DNA of 64,000 nucleotides from Microbacterium terricola (lineage in GTDB: Bacteria; Actinomycetota; Actinomycetes; Actinomycetales; Microbacteriaceae): positions 248,001 to 312,000 of the forward strand of contig NZ_AP027141.1 of the NCBI RefSeq assembly GCF_027943945.1. Reading direction: 5' to 3'. Shown here piece after piece: positions 41,399 through 50,120 of this stretch; within the stretch, counting starts at the first letter, position 1, and each line of letters begins with the position of its first letter. A model generated the notes under the pieces. The model was not told the DNA's origin. It did no database searches and saw only the letters and a list, made by a program, of their open reading frames with translations. Position numbers and translations under genes: made by a program.

Positions 41399-41886
41399 CC
41401 GCCGACCTCCTGGTCGAGGTAGGTCTCCAGTGCGCTCTGCAGCGCGTTCTCGCCGAGGGGGAGCAGCATCACAACGGGCGCGCCGTCCGCGCCGGGGATG
41501 CCGGGATATCCGCGCGTGACGGACACGAGGGTGGTCCACGGGGTGGCGTCGGTCATGCCGCCGACCGCGAGGTCGAGCTCTCCGTCGGCGAGGTCGTCGA
41601 CGAGGTCCTCCTCGCTGTCCACGATCCAGGTCACCTCGGCGCCGTGCTCGCGGGCGAAGCCCTCGACGAGGTCGGCGAGCGGGCCCGACACCTCATCGCC
41701 CTCCACCGTCACGAGGCCGGCGCTCGGCGACGCGCCGGCGCGCAGCATCCCGTCCGTGATGCGGCCGAGTGTCCCGTCGGGGTCGGTCGGGATCGTCAGG
41801 CCGCATCCGGTGAGACCGGCCGCGAGCAGCATGGTCAGCGCGGCAGCGGTCGTGCGGGTGACGGCGCGGGCTCGCGGCGGTCGCAT
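41395..41886 (-). CDS. Small lipoprotein with solute-binding-like fold
   Basis: A 163-residue secreted lipoprotein. The signal peptide ends in a lipobox, LAAGLTGCG, with Cys about 29. The mature part looks like one half of a PBP2-type binding protein: SGPLADLVEGFAREHGAEVTWI, DLADGELDLAVGGMTDATPW, ALETYLDQE. It is much shorter than usual solute-binding lipoproteins (about 240 residues or more). It lies between an SDR and a CDF transporter with overlapping ends, so it may supply or sense the cation or its ligand outside the membrane. Confidence 0.7.
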   Translation of the reverse strand: MRPPRARAVTRTTAAALTMLLAAGLTGCGLTIPTDPDGTLGRITDGMLRAGASPSAGLVTVEGDEVSGPLADLVEGFAREHGAEVTWIVDSEEDLVDDLADGELDLAVGGMTDATPWTTLVSVTRGYPGIPGADGAPVVMLLPLGENALQSALETYLDQEVGG

Positions 41887-42770
41887 CACAGGGGTTTGCC
41901 GCCGGTCACTCCGAGCACCGTGCCCGAGACGTACGACGACTCCGCCGAGGCCAGGTACACGTAGGCGCCGGCCAGCTCGGCCGGCTGACCGGGGCGGCCG
42001 ATGGGGGTGTCGGTCCCGAACGTCGCGAGGCGCTCGGCATCCCAGCCGGTCGCGGGGATGAGCGGGGTCCAGATCGGCCCGGGTGCCACCGCGTTGACCC
42101 TGATGCCCTTCGGCCCGAGCTCTTCGGCCATCGCCTTCACGAAGGCGACCTGCGCGGCCTTCGTCATCGCGTAGTCGAGCAGTCCGGGCGAAGGGCTGTA
42201 GGCCTGGATGGACGAGGTCACGATGATCGCGGCGCCCGGCTGCAGGTGCGGCACGGCGGCGCGCGCGGTGAAGAGGAGGCCGTACAGGTTGGTGCGGAAC
42301 ACCCGGTCGAGCTCCTCCGTGGAGATCGACGCGATGCCCTCGCGGTCCTTCTGATAGGCCGCGTTGAGGACGAGGATGTCGAGTCCGCCGAGGGCGGCGC
42401 GGGTCCGATCGACGATCCCAGTCGCGAAGTCCTCGTCGCGCACGTCGCCGGGGAGGCGGAGGCCCTTCCGGCCAGCGGCCTCGATGAGCGCGACGGTGGA
42501 GTCCGCATCCTCCTGCTCGTCCGGCAGGTGCGCGATCGCGACGTCCGCGCCCTCCCGGGCGAAGGCGATCGCCGCGGCGCGCCCGATGCCCGAGTCGCCT
42601 CCCGTGATGAGGGCGCGCCGGCCCTCCAGCCGCCCGGAGCCCCGATAGCTGTCCTCGCCGTGATCGGGCCGCGGGGTGGTCTCGTCGGTGATGCCCGGCT
42701 GCTCCTGCGACTGATCGGGGAAACCGCCCTCCGGATGTGCCGAGCGGGGGTCGTGCGGCTGATCGGCCAT
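41886..42770 (-). CDS. SDR-family oxidoreductase (general-stress type)
   Basis: A 294-residue short-chain dehydrogenase with an N-terminal hydrophilic extension (about 45 residues, HPEGGFPDQSQEQPG). NAD(P) motif TGGDSGIGRAAAIA, the NAAY motif, active-site Ser in SSIQAY and YxxxK in YAMTKAAQVA are intact. The extension and HxEGGFPDQ pattern match the YhdF/YghA-type stress dehydrogenases. A GTCAACCCC element lies 71 nt before the ATG. Substrate unknown. Confidence 0.9.
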   Translation of the reverse strand: MADQPHDPRSAHPEGGFPDQSQEQPGITDETTPRPDHGEDSYRGSGRLEGRRALITGGDSGIGRAAAIAFAREGADVAIAHLPDEQEDADSTVALIEAAGRKGLRLPGDVRDEDFATGIVDRTRAALGGLDILVLNAAYQKDREGIASISTEELDRVFRTNLYGLLFTARAAVPHLQPGAAIIVTSSIQAYSPSPGLLDYAMTKAAQVAFVKAMAEELGPKGIRVNAVAPGPIWTPLIPATGWDAERLATFGTDTPIGRPGQPAELAGAYVYLASAESSYVSGTVLGVTGGKPL

Positions 42771-42832
42771 GTGGTCTCTCCTTCTTCTGCCGTTGCTGTC
42801 GCGAATCTACCCGCGGGGGATCGGGTCGACAG

Positions 42833-42841
42833 GGGGTTGAC
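42833..42841 (-). promoter_or_regulatory. Shared GTCAACCCC element, copy 5
   Basis: GTCAACCCC toward the SDR gene, 23 nt before a TAGATT -10-like box (minus). Confidence 0.55.
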
Positions 42842-42957
42842 GGCGAGGGCTCTGCCGGGTGCGGGTTCGACATCACTCCGGATGGGTGACGCACGGGGAG
42901 CGGCGACATCTAGGGTGAGAAGCGTCGCGAGACGATCACTTGACCCCAGGGAGTGCA

Positions 42958-43497
42958 ATGGCCGAGCCGACCGCATCCCGCGCGCTCATCGTCCGCGGAC
43001 TGATCAGGGCGCTCGTGTCGGCCTTTGTGCTGGTCGCGCTGTACTTCCTCCTCCCGCTCGACGGACTCCGCATCCCCGAGCTGCTCGTGGCGGTGTCCGT
43101 CCCGCTGATCCTGATCGCCGTCAGCGCCTGGCAGATCAGCGCGATCGTGCGCGCCCGCTATCCCGGCGTGCGCGCGATCGAGGCGCTCGCGATCGTCGCG
43201 CCGCTGTACCTCCTGCTGTTCGCCGCAGGCTACTTCCTGATGGCGACGACAGCTCCGGCGAGCTTCTCCGAGCCGTCGCTGTCGCGGATCGACACCCTCT
43301 ACTTCGCGGTCACGATTTTCGCGACCGTCGGATTCGGCGACATCAGCGCGGTCACCGAGACCGCGCGACTGTTCGTGACCTGGCAGATGATCCTCAACCT
43401 CGTGCTCCTCGGCGCGGGCATCCGGCTGCTCACGTTCGCCGTGCGGCGGGGGCGTGCCTCGCGCGGCGCGGAGACCGGAATCACCCCTGTGGAGTGA
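42958..43497 (+). CDS. Two-helix-pore potassium channel-like protein
   Basis: A 179-residue membrane protein of the ion channel family. N-terminal helices (IRALVSAFVLVALYFLL, ELLVAVSVPLILIAV, EALAIVAPLYLLLFAAGYFLM) precede the pore loop YFAVTIFATVGFGDIS, where TVGFGD is the K+ selectivity filter, and a last helix TWQMILNLVLLGAGI. It should conduct K+. A CAGGGAG site is 5 nt before ATG 42958, and TAGGGT (42911-42916) may be its -10. No regulatory (RCK) domain is present. Confidence 0.9.
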   Translation: MAEPTASRALIVRGLIRALVSAFVLVALYFLLPLDGLRIPELLVAVSVPLILIAVSAWQISAIVRARYPGVRAIEALAIVAPLYLLLFAAGYFLMATTAPASFSEPSLSRIDTLYFAVTIFATVGFGDISAVTETARLFVTWQMILNLVLLGAGIRLLTFAVRRGRASRGAETGITPVE

Positions 43498-43596
43498 CTA
43501 CCTCGGCGCGGCGCCTCTCTAGCGTCGAGATCGACGCCGACCCGGGCGCGCTGCGCAGCGGGTGGTCGGTGCACATCGCTGAGGAGGGACTGTTAA

Positions 43597-44001
43597 ATGA
43601 CTGACACCACTGGGAGACGTTGGAGCGGGTGGGCCGTTTTCGCTGGAGTTCTGCTGCTGATCGCGGGAATCCTGGACCTGGTCTTCGGGCTCGTCGCGGT
43701 CATCGGACCGAACGACGCCTACCTGCTCTCGGATGCGGGCACGCTGTTCCGGATCGACGTGGCCGGCTGGGGATGGTGGCACATCATCTCGGGCACGCTG
43801 CTCGTGCTGACGGCCTTCGCCGTCTTCGCGGGTGCGACCTGGGCACGGGTCGTGGCGATCATCCTCGTCGGACTCAACGCACTCGGGCAGCTGTCGCTGC
43901 TCTCCGTGCAGCCGTGGCTGTCGCTGGCGATCCTCGCCGTCGACATCCTCGTGATCTACGCGCTGACCGTGCACGGCCCCGAGTTCGAGGACGCGGACTG
44001 A
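43597..44001 (+). CDS. DUF7144-family membrane protein
   Basis: A 134-residue membrane protein with four helices: GWAVFAGVLLLIAGILDLVFGL, WWHIISGTLLVLTAFAVF, WARVVAIILVGLNALGQL and LAILAVDILVIYAL. The W-x-F-AG start and D..W-W-H turn are typical of DUF7144. Function unknown; the family is abundant in actinobacteria and often near stress genes. GAGGAGGGAC precedes ATG 43597. It faces the cls gene, 6 bp apart. Confidence 0.85.
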   Translation: MTDTTGRRWSGWAVFAGVLLLIAGILDLVFGLVAVIGPNDAYLLSDAGTLFRIDVAGWGWWHIISGTLLVLTAFAVFAGATWARVVAIILVGLNALGQLSLLSVQPWLSLAILAVDILVIYALTVHGPEFEDAD

Positions 44002-44007
44002 GCCGCA

Positions 44008-45480
44008 TCAATTGAGGGCGGAGGTGAGCCTCGCGAGGCCGTCGAGAACGGTGGCCGAGCGGGGCTCATTTCGCCATTCCTCGATGGTGAGCTCGCGCCC
44101 GGCGTCGCGGTAATCCTGCTCGACCGCACGCATCGCCTCGACGAAGCTGCGTCCGCGGACCAGCAGCGACACCTCCATGTTGAGGCTGAAGGAGCGGATG
44201 TCCATGTTGCTGGACCCGATCACCGCGATGTCGTCGTCGATCGAGAAGTGCTTGGCGTGCAGGATGAACGGCGCCGGGTAGAGGAAGATCCGCACTCCCG
44301 CCGCGAGGAGCGCGTCGTAGTACGAGCGCTGGGCGTGGTAGACCAGGCCCTGGTCGCCGATCTCCGAGACGAACAACTGGACTTCCAGACCCCGCTGGCA
44401 GGCGGAGGTGATGGCGTAGACCATCGCCTCGTCAGGGACGAAGTACGGGCTCGTGATGATCACGCGCTCGGTGGCGCCGTAGATCAGCGACAGGAACAGC
44501 CGCAGGTTGTTCTCGGTCGTGTACCCCGGACCCGACGGCACCACCTGGCAGGCGAGATCCGCCCCGGAGGCGGGGACGGCGACCTCGGCCGCGGGCACGT
44601 GCGCCGTGGCGGTGAGGTCATCGCCCGTCTCGATGAGCCAGTCCGACAGGAAGACCGCGTTCACGGAGGCCACGACGGGGCCCTCCAGGCGCGCCACGAG
44701 CTCCTGCCACTTCAGACCGCGCCGGATGTTCTTCTCCGAGTTGTACGAGCGGTCGATCAGGTTCTGCGAGCCGAGGAAGGCCGTCTGGCCGTCGACGACG
44801 ACGATCTTGCGGTGGTTGCGCAGGTCGGGGCGCTGGTACTTGCCCTTGAACGGCATCACCGGCAGCATCCACGACCACTGCACCCCGATGCGGTCGAGCT
44901 CGGCGAATGTCTCGTCGGCACGGGCCACCTTGCGCGAGGCGATGTGGTCGGCGAGCAGGCGCACACTGACTCCCCGTGCGACGGCACGCTCCATCGCCTC
45001 GAAGAAGCCGCGTGTCGTGGCGTCCCACGACACGATGTAGAACTCGACGTGCACGAAGCGCGCTGCACCGTCGATCGCGTCCGCCATCGCGGAGATCGAG
45101 TCCTGGTAGCCGTCGATCAGCGTCGCGGTGTTGCCCTCGGCGGCCGGCAGGCCGGTCAGCAGCGTGTTCTGCTGGACGGTGCGCGCCAGCCAGCGCGGCC
45201 AGCCGGCATCCGTCGCAGGAGGGAGTGCGGCGGCGCGACCCTTGATGATGCCGTCGATGCGGGCCTGCTCCTGCATCCGCCGCTTCGGGAGCGTGATGTT
45301 GCCGATCAGCAGGAACAGCAGGATGCCGACGAACGGGATCAGGAAGATCGCGAGCAGCCACGACATCGCCGCGGTCGGCTTGCGATGGCGGGGGATGATG
45401 ATGAGGGCGGCCACCTTGATCGTCAAGTCGACGAGGAAGGCGGCCGCCCAGATCAGGTTGGCCCCGAGGACGGGCTCCAT
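44008..45480 (-). CDS. cls: Cardiolipin synthase
   Basis: A 490-residue phospholipase D-superfamily enzyme that makes cardiolipin from phosphatidylglycerol at the membrane. Two N-terminal helices (LVDLTIKVAALIII, MSWLLAIFLIPFVGILLFLLIG) are followed by two HKD motifs: NHRKIVVVDG with GSQN after it, and HAKHFSIDDD with GSSNMD. Length is normal. ATG 45480 aligns with the family. It follows a SHOCT protein gene on the same strand by 10 bp and may share its transcript. Confidence 0.95.
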   Translation of the reverse strand: MEPVLGANLIWAAAFLVDLTIKVAALIIIPRHRKPTAAMSWLLAIFLIPFVGILLFLLIGNITLPKRRMQEQARIDGIIKGRAAALPPATDAGWPRWLARTVQQNTLLTGLPAAEGNTATLIDGYQDSISAMADAIDGAARFVHVEFYIVSWDATTRGFFEAMERAVARGVSVRLLADHIASRKVARADETFAELDRIGVQWSWMLPVMPFKGKYQRPDLRNHRKIVVVDGQTAFLGSQNLIDRSYNSEKNIRRGLKWQELVARLEGPVVASVNAVFLSDWLIETGDDLTATAHVPAAEVAVPASGADLACQVVPSGPGYTTENNLRLFLSLIYGATERVIITSPYFVPDEAMVYAITSACQRGLEVQLFVSEIGDQGLVYHAQRSYYDALLAAGVRIFLYPAPFILHAKHFSIDDDIAVIGSSNMDIRSFSLNMEVSLLVRGRSFVEAMRAVEQDYRDAGRELTIEEWRNEPRSATVLDGLARLTSALN

Positions 45481-45490
45481 GAGGTGGAGC

Positions 45491-45886
45491 CTATCCGGCG
45501 AGTGCCTTGGCCTTGAGCGCCTCGTACTCCGCAGGGGCGATGGCGCCGCTGTCGAGGAGCGCCTTGGCCTTGGCGATGTCGTCGACCGGGCTTGACGAGC
45601 GGCCCGCGGTCTCGCGGATGTACTCGTCCTGCGCGCGCCGTGCGTCGTGCGCCTGAGCGGCGGAGCGCTGCGACATGCCCGTGCCACGCGCGATCAGGTA
45701 GACCAGCGCCGTCAGGAACGGAACGAAGATCAGGAAGATGATCCACACCGCCTTCAGCCACCCGTTCAGCGACGTGTCGCGGAAGATGTCGCCGATGATC
45801 GAGAAGAGCACCATCAGGTAGGAGATGAAGACGAAGACCCAGAAGAACCACGCCACCCACGACCACAGATCCATGTCGTTTCCCAT
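45491..45886 (-). CDS. PLDc_N/SHOCT-domain membrane protein
   Basis: A 131-residue protein. Two helices (WVAWFFWVFVFISYLMVLFSI and LKAVWIIFLIFVPFLTALVYL) resemble the PLDc_N module found at the N-terminus of cardiolipin synthases; a linker and a C-terminal SHOCT motif (DDIAKAKALLDSGAIAPAEY) follow. SHOCT domains act in oligomerisation. Upstream of cls in the same direction, so it may assist cls or the membrane. ATG 45886, alternatively 45874. Confidence 0.85.
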   Translation of the reverse strand: MGNDMDLWSWVAWFFWVFVFISYLMVLFSIIGDIFRDTSLNGWLKAVWIIFLIFVPFLTALVYLIARGTGMSQRSAAQAHDARRAQDEYIRETAGRSSSPVDDIAKAKALLDSGAIAPAEYEALKAKALAG

Positions 45887-45924
45887 TCTTTCAAGGGCGC
45901 TCAGACCGCGCCGGTGAGACGACG

Positions 45925-46182
45925 CTAAGGGCGGAGCGGATGCGTGGCGTCACCCCCTGCGGATGACACCTGCCCCTCGTCGATGCGGTTGACCGACACC
46001 ACCTCGACATGCAGCCCGTCGAACATGTCGAGGATCCCCAGCAGCTTCGCCTGATCAGGCACCACGCCGACGATGCGGGATCCGCCGCCGGCGTTGCCTG
46101 TCACCTCGAAGCCGTCCAGTGCGGCGACGATGGTCGGCCCGAGACGGTCGCGCACGATGATCTCGATCGTGTGTGCACTCAC
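45925..46182 (-). CDS. Small ACT-like hypothetical protein
   Basis: An 85-residue soluble protein: TIEIIVRDRLGPTIVAALDG, TGNAGGGSRIVGVVPDQAKL and LDMFDGLHVEVVSVNRI. The beta-alpha-beta order resembles a small ACT/ferredoxin-like fold, by eye only. GTG 46182 is taken. Family not recognised. Divergent from the LuxR-type regulator, 122 bp apart. Confidence 0.65.
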   Translation of the reverse strand: MSAHTIEIIVRDRLGPTIVAALDGFEVTGNAGGGSRIVGVVPDQAKLLGILDMFDGLHVEVVSVNRIDEGQVSSAGGDATHPLRP

Positions 46183-46257
46183 GCGGCGACCTCCCCGCCG
46201 CGGGGCGGCGTACCGCGGCGTCTATGTCATCCAAATACCTCGACCGTCGATCTTCCG

Positions 46258-46274
46258 TCATCCCTGTGGGATGA
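46258..46274. promoter_or_regulatory. Inverted repeat in front of the LuxR-type regulator
   Basis: TCATCCC-TGT-GGGATGA is a perfect 7-3-7 inverted repeat 30 bp before ATG 46305, extended on both sides by TCCG/CGGA. A half-site TCATCC occurs again at 46227. It may be an operator for the regulator itself, though a short hairpin in the mRNA is also possible. Confidence 0.55.
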
Positions 46275-46304
46275 TTCGGATGCCTTCTGGAGAAAGCCGG
46301 ACCT

Positions 46305-48887
46305 ATGACGGTGACGCCCGCCATTCCGCCGCACGCGGTGGACAGGCCCCCGCTGCGGGCGCTCCTGGACATCGGCGCGGAAGCTCCCCTCACCCTGGTC
46401 GTCGCCCCGGCCGGCTCGGGCAAGACGGTCCTGCTCGCGCAGTGGGCAGCCCACCTGGCGCCGACCGAGTTCGCCTGGCTCGAACTCACGTCGGCGGACA
46501 ACGACGCCGTCCACCTCGCGCGTCGGCTCGTCTCCGAACTGGGCGAGCTCGACGGGGCCTTCGCCGCGCTGGACGCCCCCCTCGGTACGCCCGGCGCGGG
46601 CCTCGGCGCCCCGATGATCGAGGCGCTCGCCGCCGCGTTCGCCGAGGTGCCGTCGCGGATCGTCGTCATCTTCGATGACCTCCACCGGGTCACGAACCGC
46701 GACATCATCACCGACCTGTGGCGCCTCGTCGACATGCTGCCGCCCAACGTGCACTTCGTCTTCTCGACGCGGGTCGACCTGCGGCTCGGCTGGAGCCGGC
46801 ACCGCCTCCGGCACGGCCTCGTCGAGATCCGCGCCGCGCAGCTCGCCTTCGACGATGCGGATGCTGTGCACTTCCTCGAGCGGGTGTCGCGCAGGGCGGT
46901 GGAGCCGTCGACCGCGGCTGCCGCCGTCCGGCGGACCGAAGGGTGGGCTGCGGGTCTCCAGCTCGCCGGCCTCCGCCTCCGGGTCCACCCCCAGGCGGGC
47001 GAGGACGGCGAGGCGCTCGCCGAGGGGGAACGCCTCGCGATCGACTACCTCGGTGAGGAGGTTCTCGAAGCAGAGGACCCGGCGCGGCGGCGTGCGCTCC
47101 TCGAGCTCTCCGTGCTGGAGGAGATGTCGCCGGAGCTCGTCGAGCACCTGACCGGGGTCGACGACGGCGCCGCCTTCCTGGAGGAGTTGGAGTGCGAGTC
47201 GCTGTTCGTCGTGCCCGTGCACGGCGTCGAGCGCCGCTTCCGCTTCCACCACCTCTTCCGCGATGTCCTGCGCATCCGGCTGCGCGCGGCGGCACCTGCG
47301 GTCGAAGGCACGCTGCTGCGGGCGGCCGCCGCCTGGCATCGCGATCAGGGTGCGATCGGCGACGCCATCGAGTGCCTGCTCGCCGCACGGCTGTGGACCG
47401 AGGCGATCGACGCGATCCTCGCGCGCGGCCGTGACGTCTACGAACGAGGCGAGACCGCCACGGTGGCGCGCTGGCTGGGGACCGTGCCGTCGGACGTGCT
47501 GGAGCAACATCCCGATGCTGTCGTGCTGCGGGGCATGGTCGAGGGGATGTCCGGCCGCGACTCGATCGCCGATGCTCTGCTGCGCAGCGTCATCGGCCGC
47601 CCCGACGTTCCGATCGGCACCCAGCTCGTCGCGCGGGCGTACTGCGCCACCGGTGTGCAGTTCCACGTCCCCGCGGAGCGCTACCGCGACGACGGTCTCG
47701 CGATGCTCGCGGCGGCGGACGCGGCGGGCGACGTCGATGTCCCGGACCTGCTGCAGATCACATCACCGGCCCAGATCCGCACCGTCGCAGTCCTGTCGAT
47801 CGGCCGCGCGAACCTCTTCCTCGGCGATCTCATCGAGGCGGAGCGATGGCTTTCCGACGGACTCGCCAGCGCGGGGGCGAGCTACGCGCCGTATCGCATC
47901 CATGGTCTGGGCAGCCTGGCGATCTGCCATGCCCTGGCCGGTCGACTGAATGCCGCGACAGCGAGCGTCGACGAGGCGCTCGATCTCGCCCGCGAGACGG
48001 GACTGCTGGCGCATCCCGCACCGGCCGACGCCTTTCTCGCCAAGGCGGTCGTCGCGATCCAACGGGGGCTGCCCGAATCTGGCGCACTGGCCCTGCACGA
48101 GGGCGCGCTGCGCGCATCGGCGAACAACCGCACCCAGCTCCTCTGGATCGCGCACGCCGCGTCACGCCTGATCGACGCCGACGGCACCGACATCGCGGCG
48201 ATCCCTCCTGCGGGGCCGCCGTCGCCGCTCGTCCGCGACATCCTGCAGGCGGTCGAGCAGCGGCGGCGGCGAGAGGCGGGCCGGAGCGCGCCGCCCGCAC
48301 CGCACCCCTTCTGGTCGGCCGCCGCCTTCGAGGACGTCGCGTGGCTCCTCGTGCAGGGCGACCATGCCGCGGCTGAGGCGGTGCTCGACGCAGCGCCCGC
48401 GCCCGTCCCGCTCTCACCCGCCCACGCGGTCGAGACCGAGGTCCTCCGCGCGTGGGCTGCCGCCGTGGCCGGCGACCGTGTCGCGGCGCGATCGCTGCTC
48501 GCCGCCGCCCTCGAGCATGCAGCGGCGGAGCACCTCGTGCAGCCGTTCCTCCGCGCGGGCCGTGCCGTCATCGCGCTCGTCGAGGGGCTGCCCGAAGACC
48601 CCGCCGGGTTCGGCCGCGAGGTGGTCGCGCGCTACCGTGCGCTGCGCGCGCCGGCCGGCGACCTGCCCGACCCGCTCACGGCGCGCGAGCTCGAGCTGCT
48701 CGCCTTCCTGCCGAGTCGGCTCACGAACGCCGAGCTCGCCGCCCGGTGCTTCGTCTCGGTCAACACGGTCAAGACCCATATGGCGCACATCTACCGCAAG
48801 CTCGATGCCGCCGGCCGCGACGCCGCGATCGCGCGGGCACGGGAGCTCGGGCTGCTCAAGGAAGCCGATATCGCCCATGCAGGATGA
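46305..48887 (+). CDS. MalT-like LuxR-family ATP-dependent regulator (LAL-type)
   Basis: An 860-residue activator. An N-terminal STAND ATPase has Walker A VVAPAGSGKTVLLAQWA (about 35-51) and Walker B RIVVIFDDLHR; a middle region is helical and repeat-like (TPR-type) up to about residue 780; the C-terminal LuxR HTH reads LTARELELLAFLPSRLTNAEL, then CFVSVNTVKTHMAHIYRKL. Such proteins respond to a small molecule and ATP, as MalT does. The inducer and targets are unknown; the AI-2E family gene follows 34 bp later and has its own -10 box. Confidence 0.93.
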   Translation: MTVTPAIPPHAVDRPPLRALLDIGAEAPLTLVVAPAGSGKTVLLAQWAAHLAPTEFAWLELTSADNDAVHLARRLVSELGELDGAFAALDAPLGTPGAGLGAPMIEALAAAFAEVPSRIVVIFDDLHRVTNRDIITDLWRLVDMLPPNVHFVFSTRVDLRLGWSRHRLRHGLVEIRAAQLAFDDADAVHFLERVSRRAVEPSTAAAAVRRTEGWAAGLQLAGLRLRVHPQAGEDGEALAEGERLAIDYLGEEVLEAEDPARRRALLELSVLEEMSPELVEHLTGVDDGAAFLEELECESLFVVPVHGVERRFRFHHLFRDVLRIRLRAAAPAVEGTLLRAAAAWHRDQGAIGDAIECLLAARLWTEAIDAILARGRDVYERGETATVARWLGTVPSDVLEQHPDAVVLRGMVEGMSGRDSIADALLRSVIGRPDVPIGTQLVARAYCATGVQFHVPAERYRDDGLAMLAAADAAGDVDVPDLLQITSPAQIRTVAVLSIGRANLFLGDLIEAERWLSDGLASAGASYAPYRIHGLGSLAICHALAGRLNAATASVDEALDLARETGLLAHPAPADAFLAKAVVAIQRGLPESGALALHEGALRASANNRTQLLWIAHAASRLIDADGTDIAAIPPAGPPSPLVRDILQAVEQRRRREAGRSAPPAPHPFWSAAAFEDVAWLLVQGDHAAAEAVLDAAPAPVPLSPAHAVETEVLRAWAAAVAGDRVAARSLLAAALEHAAAEHLVQPFLRAGRAVIALVEGLPEDPAGFGREVVARYRALRAPAGDLPDPLTARELELLAFLPSRLTNAELAARCFVSVNTVKTHMAHIYRKLDAAGRDAAIARARELGLLKEADIAHAG

Positions 48888-48921
48888 CCCCGCAGACGAC
48901 GGACCCCGGTACCTTCGGCGC

Positions 48922-50061
48922 ATGAGTCACCCGCGCGCACGCCTGCGACCGGCGCGGCCGGCCGCGTTGCGGCGCCTGGCCGAGGGGAAGCCGGTGCCCG
49001 GGCGGATCGGGGTGCTCGCGGCGATCGAGCGCCCGCTCGTCATCGCGTTCATCGCGACGCTGGGCGTGCTCGGCGGCATCGTGCTCGGCTCGGCCATCGC
49101 ATCGATCACGACGATCCTGGCGTACATCTTCATGGCGCTGTTCATCGCACTCGGCCTGGATCCGGTGGTGCGCAGACTCGAGCGCCGCGGACTCAAGCGC
49201 GGCGGCGCGATCGGCCTCGTCTTCGCCGTGTTCGCCGTCGTGGTGCTCCTGCTCGCGGTCTACGTCCTGCCCCGCGTCATCGCCGAGACCGCCGCCTTCA
49301 TCGGCTCGCTGCCGGAGGCGATCGCCGGGATCGAGTCGGCCGACTGGTTCACCTCAATGTCGGCTGATGCGCAGACCGCGATCTCGCACGGTCTCGACGA
49401 ACTGACGGCCGCGCTGGCCCGCCCCGAGACCATCGCGGCGATCGGCGGCGGTGCGCTCGCCGTCGGCGTGGGCATCATCAGCGGCATCTCGGCCGGGTTC
49501 GTCGTGGTCGCCCTGACGCTGTACTTCCTCGCGTCGCTCGAGGCGATGAAGCTCGCTCTCTACGCGCTGGCGCCCGCACGCTCCCGGGTCCGGCTGGCCG
49601 ACATGACCGAGCGCGTGACGGCGTCGGTGGGCAGCTCACTGCTCGGATCGGTCGTGCTGTCGTCGATCAACGCCGGCGTGGTGCTCGGACTGCACCTGCT
49701 GATCGGGCTCCCTTACCCGGTGCTCATGGCGGCGATCGCGTTCGTCATCACCCTCATCCCGCTGTTCGGGTCGGTCATCTTCCTCGTGCTCGGCTCCCTG
49801 GTCGCGCTGCTGTCGAGCCCCGCGCAGGCGCTCGGGTTCGCCATCGGGTACCTCGTGTACATCCAGCTGGAGTCGTACGTCGTCAGTCCCAGGGTCATGA
49901 ACAAGGCCATCGCGATCCCCGCGGCGCTCGTCCTGATCGGCGCGCTGGTCGGCGGAACTCTCCTCGGGGTCCTCGGCGTGCTCATCGCGCTCCCCGTGAT
50001 GGCGACGATCCTGCTGATCATCCGCGAGGTCGTCGTCCCCAAGCAGGACGCCAAGCTCTGA
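48922..50061 (+). CDS. AI-2E family transporter
   Basis: A 379-residue membrane protein of the AI-2E/UPF0118 family with about eight helices. Motifs include ALFIALGLDPVVRRLERRGLKR near the start, and in the second half the PYPVLMAAIAFVITLIPLFGS and ESYVVSPRVMNKAIAIPAALVLI segments typical for the family. Members may export signal or act as Na+/H+ antiporters; the name does not establish AI-2. TACCTT at 48910-48915 is 6 nt before ATG 48922, favouring this start over ATG 48877. It is followed by two long palindromes. Confidence 0.9.
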   Translation: MSHPRARLRPARPAALRRLAEGKPVPGRIGVLAAIERPLVIAFIATLGVLGGIVLGSAIASITTILAYIFMALFIALGLDPVVRRLERRGLKRGGAIGLVFAVFAVVVLLLAVYVLPRVIAETAAFIGSLPEAIAGIESADWFTSMSADAQTAISHGLDELTAALARPETIAAIGGGALAVGVGIISGISAGFVVVALTLYFLASLEAMKLALYALAPARSRVRLADMTERVTASVGSSLLGSVVLSSINAGVVLGLHLLIGLPYPVLMAAIAFVITLIPLFGSVIFLVLGSLVALLSSPAQALGFAIGYLVYIQLESYVVSPRVMNKAIAIPAALVLIGALVGGTLLGVLGVLIALPVMATILLIIREVVVPKQDAKL

Positions 50062-50065
50062 CGGG

Positions 50066-50089
50066 CACCGAGATCACGTGATCTCGGTG
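50066..50089. repeat. 24-bp perfect palindrome, copy 1
   Basis: CACCGAGATCAC and its complement, centred on CACGTG, 4 bp past the AI-2E family stop. TGACGGG and CCCGTCA (50059-50065/50096-50102) flank it as an outer stem, overlapping the stop codon. The core CCGAGATCACGTGATCTCGG recurs in copy 2. Confidence 0.8.
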
Positions 50090-50120
50090 AGAACACCCGT
50101 CATTGACGCCCACAACGTGT

